Assembly (NCBI GenBank): GCA_946055125.1
Contig: CAMGFF010000002.1
Coordinates: 1 to 23,930 of the forward strand
Length of the DNA stretch: 23,930 nt
Origin: an uncultured Prevotellaceae bacterium
Lineage (GTDB): Bacteria; Bacteroidota; Bacteroidia; Bacteroidales; Muribaculaceae
Direction: 5' to 3'
Shown here: one piece after another, positions 15,066 to 22,893 of the stretch
Layout of the letters: every line of letters begins with the position of its first letter
Position numbering within the stretch: position 1 is the first letter of the stretch
Made by a program: the position numbers and the translations under genes
The notes under the pieces: generated by a model
Databases searched by the model: none
Told to the model about the DNA's origin: nothing
What the model saw: only the letters and a program-made list of their open reading frames with translations

Positions 15066-15946
15066 TATCTTTGTCGTCTTATTATATCCGTTATGCTGAA
15101 TCGGTTCTTCTCCCCGCTCATCACCGGCTGCTGTGGCCGGCTCGCGGTGTTGCGGTTCACAAATTTCCTGAGCCGCGCAAAGAGAGCCTCGTTGCTGTCG
15201 GCGGCCCCGCACTTCCGCGCCTCCTCGCAGAGCGCGTAGGTGAGTTTCCCCACCACAGGGTCGCGCATCTCCACGTTCACCTGGCTGCTCTTGCACGCGC
15301 TTAGGGTCAACCACCGCTCGGTCCTGGTCCACACCACCGCCTCATGGGGCACAGGGGCATCCCACTCGTGCGACCTACCGGGGGAAAACACCTCCTCCAC
15401 CCCGCGCACCACCTCATCTTCGTCGCCGCGTGTGCCATCGCCACTGTGGCAGGCATCAATCACCACGAGCATCTTGCCACTGTCGCCTATGCGGTCGCGC
15501 ACGGCATTGAGGCAGCGGTTCACCTCATCATCAGTGAGATGCTTCTCGCCTCGGTCGCGCTCGCACGGGCTGCGGTAGGCATCATAGGGAATCCAGCACT
15601 CATCGAGGCCATCGTGCTCGTCGTTGTGCACATCGCGCATCTGCTGCCCATGGCCCGAAAAATGCACATACACCACATCGCCCGGCCCCGACTGTCGCGC
15701 CAGCTCCCCGAAGGCCGCCACTATGGCCGCCTTTGAGGCCTCGCGGTTGACCAGGGTAGTCACATTGCAACGCTCAAAGCCGGCGGCGCTGAGCATTGCT
15801 GTCACATAGCCCACGTCCTTGTCGCCGTTTATCTTGCCCCACGACTTGTCCTCCTGCTCCCCAAGGCCCACCACAAGAGCCCTGCGGGTGGCAGCTCCCA
15901 CACCGAGACCAAGCACAAACATAACTATCACAATACATCTTCTCAT
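15065..15946 (-). CDS. Exported caspase-like cysteine peptidase (C14 family)
   Basis: This 293-residue protein starts at the ATG at 15946, which begins a signal peptide or signal anchor (MRRCIVIVMFVLGLGVGAAT). Alternative starts are the ATG at 15988 (with AGGAGG very close upstream) and a TTG at 16006. The mature part is a p20-like caspase domain: strand RRALVVGLG; the histidine in YVHFSGHGQQ (H99); and the cysteine in VVIDACHSGDG (C166). The C-terminal part has LSACKSSQVNVEM, then GKLTYALCEEARKCG, typical of bacterial metacaspase-like proteins. Such enzymes usually cleave after arginine or lysine, though specificity cannot be read reliably here. It is the first gene of the compact operon with the sigma factor, anti-sigma-like protein and TPR-CHAT protein, and its stop overlaps the sigma start. 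Export suggests activity on the envelope side. Confidence 0.93.
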   Translation of the reverse strand: MRRCIVIVMFVLGLGVGAATRRALVVGLGEQEDKSWGKINGDKDVGYVTAMLSAAGFERCNVTTLVNREASKAAIVAAFGELARQSGPGDVVYVHFSGHGQQMRDVHNDEHDGLDECWIPYDAYRSPCERDRGEKHLTDDEVNRCLNAVRDRIGDSGKMLVVIDACHSGDGTRGDEDEVVRGVEEVFSPGRSHEWDAPVPHEAVVWTRTERWLTLSACKSSQVNVEMRDPVVGKLTYALCEEARKCGAADSNEALFARLRKFVNRNTASRPQQPVMSGEKNRFSITDIIRRQR

Positions 15947-16090
15947 TTTCTTTCTGTCCCCGCTTTCTCCAGGCCTAAGCCCGGCCATTTCCTCCTTATC
16001 TTGCAAGTTAATAAAATTCCTAACCCGTGCACACCTCCTCCAGCCCCAATGGGAAACTCAATCGCACGCCGGGCGCGCCAATCATCGTCA

Positions 16091-17752
16091 TTAATAGGCC
16101 ACCGAATCAACGGCTACCGTATCCATCTCGCTGTAGTCATCTTCATCATAGCCATAGTCCGTGCGCCTCTGTCCAAGCTGCGCATTGATGTCGTCAGCAT
16201 TGTCGGCTATGCCTATCATAGTCCTCGCAATCTTCTCTATCAGGCCCTTGCTGTCGTCGCCCGCTACCACAAGCTCGCCCCTCATCTGAGCCTTGCCGGG
16301 ATCGACACTCAGCTTGCAGCTCACGTCATATTTCACATTAAGGTCGCGCATAAGCTTGTTGCCCTTCTCAAGACCGGCGAACAATGCCGCCAGGTGTTTG
16401 TCGAGCCCTGCATCCTTCACCACAGCACTGCAACTGCCGGCCTTCACAGCATGGTTGGCCAGCACAATCACATTGCCCTTGTGGCGAAGCTCCACCATGC
16501 CACCAAGGCCCAGGCTGCCAAGGTCCACAGTAAAGCCATCACTCTCCTCACTAAAGGAAAGGCCCATGTCGCCAAGCAGCGACTTCAGGTCGTCGACGAG
16601 CAGCTTCGCCTTGCCCTCCTTAGTCTCAACCACCATAGTCACCGACATCTGCTGCATCATCTCTTTCACATCTCCATTCACAATAGCCTTCACCGACTCC
16701 AGGCCACCCGAAAGCCCATAGCCCACAGCCACAGTGCCGTCGATCTTGCGCAGGTAATCCATCACCACGCTCACGGCAGCACGCTCACTGCCCGACAGCT
16801 TGCCACTCTCCTCAAGTGCCTCAGCATACTTGTCCCACTTCACGTCCTTCATGCTCACGGCATAAACCAAGCGCTCGTCCTTGCCAAGATACGACAACGC
16901 CTCACTGCTTATCGTAGACGTTCCATTAATAAAGCTATTCAGCTTGCTCACTTCAAATTCCTTGCCTTCAGCATCGTGCAGCGTAGCCTCCACGACGAGC
17001 CTGTCCACTTCAATATTTCCATGCAAGCACACCGCCCCATCATACACGTCGAGAAGTTCATCAGGCATCCCGGCCTTGCGCATCTCCCGCTTCAGCTCCT
17101 TAGGCAACTTAGCATACAAGCCTCCAAGATTGCCATCCATCACATAGTCGCAATAGACGCTCGAAGCAAAGCTGCCATCAGCAAGCTTCGCCCCTATGCG
17201 TCGCAAGAAGGGCAACGGCTTGAACGAGCTGCCTACCCACACATCATCTATGCGATACACATGATCATCGCTCACAGCTATGTAGGTGTAGTCATCATAA
17301 TCAGAGCTGTAGCCCTCATAGGTCTTCTTCGTGTAGATGACCATGTCATCCTCCGTAGCCTTCTCCCTGTAGCCATCATCCTCAAGCTTTTCCACCAGCT
17401 TCGACTTGTCGTTCAGCAAAAACACCATCACAGGCCTGCCATTCTCATAATCGGAAAAAATGGCACACACCTCAGGGTCAATGCCCGACTTCAGCAAAAA
17501 CTCCTTAACCCCATCAAGCTCCTCAGCATCTTTATCCGAAAGCATGCCGGTGATATACGACGGCAACTTCACACTCGTACCATCAACCGACCCGCCGGCC
17601 GACTCCAGCACCTCGCGCAGATTGACCACTGCCACCACATCACTCTCTGCCGGAACGCCATCAAGCACCTCGCGCAACTTCGAATCAGAGCACGACGACA
17701 CCACCATAAGCACCACCGCCATCACAATCCACAATCCAAATCTCTTAATCAT
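16091..17752 (-). CDS. DUF4836-like lipoprotein
   Basis: This 553-residue protein has a lipoprotein signal peptide (MIKRFGLWIVMAVVLMVVSSC; lipid-bearing cysteine at residue 21). The next segment, VLDGVPAESDVVAVVNLREV, and the general layout match the Bacteroidota DUF4836 family, whose members have no known function. The chain alternates beta strands and helices with many acidic and serine residues. The tail YGYDEDDYSEMDTVAVDSVAY is acidic and probably flexible. No catalytic motif is seen. The gene ends 144 bases before the caspase start and no convincing terminator separates them, so the caspase operon may be read from the same promoter. It starts 199 bases after the preceding gene's stop. 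Identification as DUF4836 is from remembered family sequence style, not a search. Confidence 0.8.
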   Translation of the reverse strand: MIKRFGLWIVMAVVLMVVSSCSDSKLREVLDGVPAESDVVAVVNLREVLESAGGSVDGTSVKLPSYITGMLSDKDAEELDGVKEFLLKSGIDPEVCAIFSDYENGRPVMVFLLNDKSKLVEKLEDDGYREKATEDDMVIYTKKTYEGYSSDYDDYTYIAVSDDHVYRIDDVWVGSSFKPLPFLRRIGAKLADGSFASSVYCDYVMDGNLGGLYAKLPKELKREMRKAGMPDELLDVYDGAVCLHGNIEVDRLVVEATLHDAEGKEFEVSKLNSFINGTSTISSEALSYLGKDERLVYAVSMKDVKWDKYAEALEESGKLSGSERAAVSVVMDYLRKIDGTVAVGYGLSGGLESVKAIVNGDVKEMMQQMSVTMVVETKEGKAKLLVDDLKSLLGDMGLSFSEESDGFTVDLGSLGLGGMVELRHKGNVIVLANHAVKAGSCSAVVKDAGLDKHLAALFAGLEKGNKLMRDLNVKYDVSCKLSVDPGKAQMRGELVVAGDDSKGLIEKIARTMIGIADNADDINAQLGQRRTDYGYDEDDYSEMDTVAVDSVAY

Positions 17753-17951
17753 AATATCACAAAAATTAGTTATTAATAAATCAGTTTACGTTAACAGTAT
17801 CCCCACCCCCGCAACTCACCGCCACAACCCATAGGAATGTCGTTGCAGCATGAACGAGTGATGTCATTTTCCTATTTATGCACAATGTCCTAAAAAGTAA
17901 CCCCTCGTCACAACCCCAATATTCACTCACCTCTCATTTCACGTCGAGGCA
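17753..17951. other. 199-bp gap, probable boundary between two transcription units
   Basis: This is the longest gap within 10720-23930. It is AT-rich next to the DUF4836 start (17755-17800) and C-rich on the plus strand further away. On the minus strand, TACTTTTT and the stretch TAACTAATTTTTGTG approach the TAnnTTTG motif, but no well-spaced TTG supports either. A weak CCTCG/CGAGG pairing with a long loop precedes a T-run after the stop at 17952. A promoter for the DUF4836-caspase unit is likely here but I cannot fix its position. Confidence 0.35.
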
Positions 17952-19859
17952 TTACTGAGGGCATGATATATGATAATCCCAGAACGAGCCATCTGTCGGT
18001 CCCGTGGTGACTATCACCGTTATCACACTTCCATGCGAGAACGTAACGGTCTCGGTGCGCTTGCCATTGGAAACCACCTGTCCCGACGAGAACACTTTCA
18101 CTGCCGTCAGCGGATCCTCTCCCGGATTATGGTTATAAACATCAATGCAGTCGGAGCACGCGGTTCCGGTGTCGAAAGTTATGGTGAATGTTCCACTCTT
18201 CTTTCCCATATTGAACTGCTGTGGGGCCGACACGGTGCCGGCCTTCACATCGGGCATCGAATTGCCTGTGGCGTCGCACGGCGGAAGCTCTATGCGCAAC
18301 GGTATGTCGCGCCGCTCCTGCTGGGCATTCATAAGGTCGCGCACCTTGGCATTGCGCACCTTGGTTGAGTTGGTCGAGAACTCCGGCTTCGACGCCACTA
18401 TGCTTATCTCCTCATAGATGAGCAGATTCCGCACCTTGAATTCTCCATTGCCGCTCGTCACCGGAGTGTTTACCCCCGATGCCGACGTGCTCACCACAAG
18501 GTGACAGTCGGGCAGTATCTCATTGATGTCGGCATCTATCGTTCGGAAGTCAAGGTCGGTCGTCTTGGGCTTCATGTAGATTTTCTTTCCCTTGGAGAAT
18601 TTGGCTATCTTTGTGTTCTTGGGATAGTAGTCATCATGCTCCGATTCAATGTTGATCTGGTCGTCGGTGAGAGCCTTCACATAGAACACTCCGTTGCGGT
18701 TGCTCAGCTCGGTGCTTTTGTGCGTCGTTCCGCTTATCGAGTTGATCGTTATCTCGTTGCTCACTCCCGGTATGGGCTTATTGGTCAACGAGTCGATGTT
18801 CTGGAACTCCTCCATGTGTGGCTCCGGCTCCAGATACACTGTGCGCTTCTCATCGGGCTGCTTCACAAATTGCTCCACCGAGTAGTCGCCCTCGAGCTTG
18901 CCGTCCTTGAAACCTGCTTTCGATGCCTTTATGTCGACCTTGGCCAGCACAAACGCATCCTTATAGGCGCCAAAGCACTTGCCATCCACGTTGGTCATAG
19001 CCCTGCCGCGCACCACCTTGCCTTTGCCCGAGGTGAGCGTGACCTCGACCTTTGCACCCGGTATGGGTTGCTTGGTGAATTTGTTCTTCACAAAGTAGGT
19101 GAAGCGCTCCTTCAGCGGCCGCAGTCTCACATTCGTCGAGTCACTGCTCCACTGCGCCGTCTTCACGTCGATCACCACGTCGGTGGTGTCGGCATAGCCA
19201 TAGCAGCTCACCCTGTTGAGCTTCACGATGCCGCATGCGCCCACATTTTCCACCACGCACTCACCGGCCGCATTTGTCATCACCGAGTCGGCATATTCTT
19301 TGCCACCGACCTCAAATTCATATTGCACCGTGGCGCCGGCAAGCAGCTCGTCGCTCTCACGGTCGGTGACCTTAAGCTTCAGGTCGGTGCGCTCGGCCTC
19401 AAGCTCTATTGTCTTGTTCCACGTATAGTGAAACAGGCAGCTCTCTTCCTTGTCAGCCATATGGTGGCAATCGCCGTTTATCCCAAAGTAGGCTCTGCTC
19501 AGGGCATAGAATATATAGGAATACACACTGCACGGCAGTTTCTCAAAGCGTGCAATGCCCTCATCGTCGGTGGTGCACTCCATGGCTACAGGCTCGTTGC
19601 AGAAGAAGCGCCCATAGTTGTAGAGGAAATGCGATGTGTAGTTCATCTTCACCTCGACAAGGGGCACATCGGCGCCCGTGTCGGCATCCACGGTGTGAAC
19701 GATGATTTCCCTCTCACACTTCACCAACAGTAGCAGCGGCAGCAATAGCAGCAGCCACCACAGCCACTTCCAGCTCCTTTTCTTCAGTTGAAACACATAC
19801 TGTGCTTTCTCGGCCTCATATTTGAACCGCTTCTTGTAGGTTGTGTCTTTTGTTTTCAT
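17952..19859 (-). CDS. Membrane-anchored protein with five carboxypeptidase-regulatory-like modules
   Basis: This 635-residue protein has a basic N-terminus of about 28 residues inside the cell and one very hydrophobic helix (WKWLWWLLLLLPLLLLV, residues 30-46). The rest should lie outside the cytoplasm. It contains five beta modules of the transthyretin or carboxypeptidase-regulatory type at about 51-155, 156-245, 252-345, 347-432 and 433-525. They are recognised by motifs such as VDADTGADVPLVEVKMNY, TKQPIPGAKVEVTLTSGKG and TTDDEGIARF. A different C-terminal domain (about 528-635; CSDCIDVYNHNPGEDP to GSFWDYHISCPQ) has paired cysteines and beta-rich composition. I do not recognise a named family for the whole chain. 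It looks like a rod that displays a C-terminal binding domain. It starts five bases after the preceding stop, so the two are certainly close partners in one transcript. Confidence 0.8.
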   Translation of the reverse strand: MKTKDTTYKKRFKYEAEKAQYVFQLKKRSWKWLWWLLLLLPLLLLVKCEREIIVHTVDADTGADVPLVEVKMNYTSHFLYNYGRFFCNEPVAMECTTDDEGIARFEKLPCSVYSYIFYALSRAYFGINGDCHHMADKEESCLFHYTWNKTIELEAERTDLKLKVTDRESDELLAGATVQYEFEVGGKEYADSVMTNAAGECVVENVGACGIVKLNRVSCYGYADTTDVVIDVKTAQWSSDSTNVRLRPLKERFTYFVKNKFTKQPIPGAKVEVTLTSGKGKVVRGRAMTNVDGKCFGAYKDAFVLAKVDIKASKAGFKDGKLEGDYSVEQFVKQPDEKRTVYLEPEPHMEEFQNIDSLTNKPIPGVSNEITINSISGTTHKSTELSNRNGVFYVKALTDDQINIESEHDDYYPKNTKIAKFSKGKKIYMKPKTTDLDFRTIDADINEILPDCHLVVSTSASGVNTPVTSGNGEFKVRNLLIYEEISIVASKPEFSTNSTKVRNAKVRDLMNAQQERRDIPLRIELPPCDATGNSMPDVKAGTVSAPQQFNMGKKSGTFTITFDTGTACSDCIDVYNHNPGEDPLTAVKVFSSGQVVSNGKRTETVTFSHGSVITVIVTTGPTDGSFWDYHISCPQ

Positions 19860-19864
19860 TGCTG

Positions 19865-21058
19865 TCAGTTGTTTTTCTGCTTGTTATGTTCTTCTCTGTA
19901 TTGTGCTGTCACATGGGTCTCAATGCGGTATTTCTTCTTCGGTTCGAAGAGCGACTTATCCAATTGTGCCTCGCCGTTCTCATCGGTAGTCCCCTCTATC
20001 ACTGGGCCTTTCTTGGGCCGTATCACAAATGGCAGGTGGGGAAGTGGAGAGCCATCATAGTCGAGCAGCTTAACCATGATATATTCTTTCACCGGCGTGG
20101 GCGGCGTGGACGGTGTGGGTGGCGTGGGTGGTGTGGGCGGCTCCTGCTCATTAATCACTATGCGGAACTCGTTGCCATCGGCATCTCGTTGCAACTCAAA
20201 TCGCTCGCTCATGCCTCCGGCTGCCACCTCGATGGCCATGCCGGGCCTAAGCACCACTTCTTGCTCATAGCAACCCTCACCGTCGGTCACCACGCGCGTG
20301 CCGTCGACCGAAAGCTCATAGCCTGCCTTGCGCTCTCCTTTCTGGTTCTCTACCACCAGGCGGAATTTTGTGTTCCAGTCAAATGTCACATTGTAGCTTG
20401 CCCCGGCCTCCACCGTAAATTCGGTGTGGTTGCTCCCATCGGTGCTCTCCACCGAGAATGTCTTCCCCTCAAAGAGCCTTCCAAGGCGGTAGTCGCCATC
20501 GTCGTTGGTCTTCACCTCCTGCGTGTTGCTCAGTGCGTTGAGCACAAATGGCACATTGGCTGCCACTCCGCCGTCGGAGTAGTCGATGTGTATCACCACC
20601 TCATGCTGGCTCTTCACATAAGGCTGCGAGATGAGAGAGCCTATGATATCCACCTTGTGCCCTGCCAGCTTGCTCTCAAAGCCCCACTGCGCGAGCGTGA
20701 CCTGCAACTCCCCCACTCCGTTGCGATACCAGAAAATCTCGTCAGGCGTGGGAATCACAAAGAGCTTATGCGCCCATGGCATCTTCTCGCCAAGGATTTC
20801 ACACACCTGCTCCTTGCAAGCCTTCAGCCACGATGCTATTTCTTTCTTGTCGTCTTCGCTCGCTGCCGAGAAGGGCTGGTAATTGTAGCGTTTATCACCA
20901 TACCACATTCCCTCGGTGTCCAAAAGCTTTATCCCAGCAAATGCCTTGGCATATTCCTCGGGCAGAAGCTGGTTGAGGCGTGCTTTTATGTTCACATAGT
21001 TCTGTCCATGAATCACATCATGGAGTTTCATTAGCGACTGTCGGGATATCTCTTTCAT
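19865..21058 (-). CDS. Unrecognised protein: N-terminal unique domain, three beta modules, Pro-Thr linker
   Basis: This 397-residue protein has no signal peptide or membrane helix. The first 150 residues form a domain I cannot name (MKLHDVIHGQNYVNIKARL, PEEYAKAFAGIKLLDTEGMW, ELQVTLAQWGFES). Then come two beta modules (about 153-235 and 236-305, with TNDDGDYRLGRLFEGKTFSV and VVTDGEGCYEQEVVLRPG). A linker EPPTPPTPPTPSTPPTPV follows, then a third module (KLLDYDGSPLPHLPFVI, GTTDENGEAQLDKSLF). The modules resemble carboxypeptidase-regulatory or transthyretin-like folds and are of the same general type as those in the next gene, though that protein is membrane anchored. Such proline-threonine linkers usually separate independently folded domains. 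It is 62 bases downstream of the second paralogue and 5 bases before the anchored protein. Function unknown. Confidence 0.78.
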   Translation of the reverse strand: MKEISRQSLMKLHDVIHGQNYVNIKARLNQLLPEEYAKAFAGIKLLDTEGMWYGDKRYNYQPFSAASEDDKKEIASWLKACKEQVCEILGEKMPWAHKLFVIPTPDEIFWYRNGVGELQVTLAQWGFESKLAGHKVDIIGSLISQPYVKSQHEVVIHIDYSDGGVAANVPFVLNALSNTQEVKTNDDGDYRLGRLFEGKTFSVESTDGSNHTEFTVEAGASYNVTFDWNTKFRLVVENQKGERKAGYELSVDGTRVVTDGEGCYEQEVVLRPGMAIEVAAGGMSERFELQRDADGNEFRIVINEQEPPTPPTPPTPSTPPTPVKEYIMVKLLDYDGSPLPHLPFVIRPKKGPVIEGTTDENGEAQLDKSLFEPKKKYRIETHVTAQYREEHNKQKNN

Positions 21059-21120
21059 TGCGTTATGTCGTTTTGGTTCAGAAGTTGTTGTTATCTCTTG
21101 TTTCTTGGTAATTACTTAAT

Positions 21121-22053
21121 TTATTTCATCAGCCCGATCATGCCCACATGCCTGCGTATGTCCTCAAAGCTCCACTTTTTCAATTTGTGACGCATTTGCC
21201 GGAATATCACCTCATCTCTCGCCACAGCCTCCAGTGTTCTTTGTTGCTCTTTCGAGAAATAGCCGCGGTATTTCTCGCTTATTATCAGCAGTTCATGGGT
21301 AGAATCGGCATAGAACACGTTGTTGTAGGCGTTGAGTCCTCTGTCGAAGTCATATGACTTATTCACCCACCGCTGTTCTTCTTTGCTTAGGCCACGCCAC
21401 CATTTTTCCACTTCAAGCACATCTCTTAGCGTGCAGCTCATTGAGTGCAACCTCTTCATGTTACTATTTGCCGTAGCAAGTAGCTCCTGTTTCGCCACCG
21501 CCGGCTCCTCCTTTGCGACGACGGCCTGCGCCTGCACCTGCCGGTTTTGCTCGGCTGCGGTATTCTTGTGCACCTGCGGCACTTCCTCCGTGGTCGGTGT
21601 CACGGTCGAGGTGCTGTCGGTCGTTTCCGTTGTTTCGGTTGTTTCCGTTACGACGGTATCTTGCGGTGTGGTGTCGTCATCGCCGGCAACTGCCCCTGTT
21701 ACGATTAGGGACGCTATCACAATCAGCGCTGTAGCCACCGCCACAAGCAGCCACCGCCACAGGCAACCCATGCGCTTTGGCTTCACAGCACGCTTCACGC
21801 AGCACCATGCGCCCGTGCTGTCATATTCCACTGTGAAGCCGTTGCGGCTGTTCTGCACCCGACGGTCGTAGTTCACGCGCTGCTCATATTCCTCAGGACT
21901 ACTTAGCAGGGTGCACAATATAATCCCGTTGTCGTCCTGCAGGTGTATTATCTCGGCATCGGTTTCCACAAAGTGCACCTCACCCGATATGCGCTCCTGT
22001 TTGTCGCCATATTCAATACCCAGACCGGTGCAGTCGATTAGTAATAATTTCAT
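21121..22053 (-). CDS. Membrane protein, second of two tandem paralogues
   Basis: This 310-residue protein starts at the ATG at 22053 (MKLLLIDCTGLGIEYGD), which aligns with the start region of the preceding paralogue (IRLTFLSCEG). An ATG at 22116 would add 21 residues that overlap the previous gene. Residues 1-90 form a domain with NYDRRVQNSRNGFTVEYD (61-78). A membrane helix (WLLVAVATALIVIASLIVTG) spans 101-120. A Thr/Glu-rich linker (TETTETTETTDSTSTVTPTT) follows. A helical C-terminal domain (about 205-310) has EKWWRGLSKEEQRWVNKSYD. Both end domains recur in the 263-residue neighbour, which lacks the linker. With N-in topology the first domain would be cytoplasmic and the second outside. 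I do not recognise the family. Confidence 0.8.
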   Translation of the reverse strand: MKLLLIDCTGLGIEYGDKQERISGEVHFVETDAEIIHLQDDNGIILCTLLSSPEEYEQRVNYDRRVQNSRNGFTVEYDSTGAWCCVKRAVKPKRMGCLWRWLLVAVATALIVIASLIVTGAVAGDDDTTPQDTVVTETTETTETTDSTSTVTPTTEEVPQVHKNTAAEQNRQVQAQAVVAKEEPAVAKQELLATANSNMKRLHSMSCTLRDVLEVEKWWRGLSKEEQRWVNKSYDFDRGLNAYNNVFYADSTHELLIISEKYRGYFSKEQQRTLEAVARDEVIFRQMRHKLKKWSFEDIRRHVGMIGLMK

Positions 22054-22093
22054 CTCAGTAAGTTTGTTATTGTCATTACTTGCATTTTTGCCA

Positions 22094-22885
22094 TCAGGTG
22101 ATGTGGCGAAGCTCATAGGGCTTCGAGAAGCTCATACCCATCTCCTTGCGCCAGTCGTCGAAGCGCTTCTCATTCAGCGAGTACTCCTCTATGACCCTTA
22201 TCTGGCGCTTGCCAAATAGTCCCTTGAACCACAGCAGGTGCTGCACGTCGGCCAGCTTACGTGCCATGAAGAAGTTCTGGTACATAGCCAGCGCCTTGCC
22301 AAAATCGTAGAACGGCCGCAGCTGCTTCACCTCGTTGTCGCTACGCTGTGCCCACCACACCGCCACCTCATTGAGCGTGGCCTTGTCGCAGGTGGTGGCC
22401 TGCAGCTTCTCCTTCAGCGCTATCGCATGGCTCAGCGAACTTTGAGCGTCGGGCACATGGCTGGTGCCACTCCCGGTAGTGGGCTTTAGCCTTAGCAGCT
22501 TGCGCAGATACCCGAAAAACGCGCCCACGCCATTCACCAGCAGTCCCACACGGCGAAGTAGGCGAGCCGTGGCACTGGCAAGCACAAAGGCCTTGCGCCT
22601 CACCATGCACTTCACCGTGCACGCCTTGCCATCAAGGCTCCACTCCACCTCAAAGCCATTGAAGCAGTTGCGGCTGCGGCGGTCGTAATTCTCCTGCGAC
22701 TCATAGATTGCTTGCCCTTTCACTATCGTGCATGCCACATGCCCGCTCTTGTCGATGAGATACACCACCGGCGTGACCATCACCAGCGACTCCTGCTCAT
22801 CGGCGAGGCGGCTCAGCTGGTCGGCCGTCTGAAGTCCATAGCCCTCACACGACAGGAATGTGAGCCTTATTTCTCCTTCTTCCAT
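22094..22885 (-). CDS. First of two tandem paralogues, unknown function
   Basis: This 263-residue protein has an N-terminal domain (about 1-93) with NYDRRSRNCFNGFEVEW (66-82). It matches the next gene's NYDRRVQNSRNGFTVEYD, including the YES/YEQ just before and the following G-x-C-x-VK pattern. A moderately hydrophobic stretch at 99-127 (KAFVLASATARLLRRVG and LLVNGVGAFFGYL) takes the place of the neighbour's membrane helix but contains arginines, so membrane insertion is uncertain. The helical C-terminal domain (about 165-263) has LNEVAVWWAQRSDNEVKQLR and PFYDFGKALAMYQNFF, aligning with the neighbour's EKWW and SYDFDRGLNAYNNVF. The gene begins 8 bases after the coiled-coil gene's stop. No known catalytic motif is visible. 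Confidence 0.8.
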   Translation of the reverse strand: MEEGEIRLTFLSCEGYGLQTADQLSRLADEQESLVMVTPVVYLIDKSGHVACTIVKGQAIYESQENYDRRSRNCFNGFEVEWSLDGKACTVKCMVRRKAFVLASATARLLRRVGLLVNGVGAFFGYLRKLLRLKPTTGSGTSHVPDAQSSLSHAIALKEKLQATTCDKATLNEVAVWWAQRSDNEVKQLRPFYDFGKALAMYQNFFMARKLADVQHLLWFKGLFGKRQIRVIEEYSLNEKRFDDWRKEMGMSFSKPYELRHIT

Positions 22886-22893
22886 AAATGATG

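Noticed and set aside
15066..15332. N-terminal extension of 89 residues for the sigma factor
   Set aside because: It lies wholly inside the caspase gene, has low-complexity antisense-like composition, and the ATG at 15065 overlaps the caspase stop in a typical coupled junction.
10720..15946. Type III-E CRISPR (Craspase) locus
   Set aside because: Although TPR-CHAT and a sigma factor are shared, there is no Cas7-11 effector, no array, and both peptidases appear exported.
16001..17776. Plus-strand open frame of 591 codons covering the whole DUF4836 gene
   Set aside because: It is antisense to a gene with a clear lipoprotein signal; its His/Leu/Ile-rich composition is that expected from the reverse frame of that gene.
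18501..21034. Two long plus-strand open frames (about 400 codons each) opposite the modular protein genes
   Set aside because: Antisense shadows with no recognisable domains; the minus-strand products have coherent modules and tight operon spacing.
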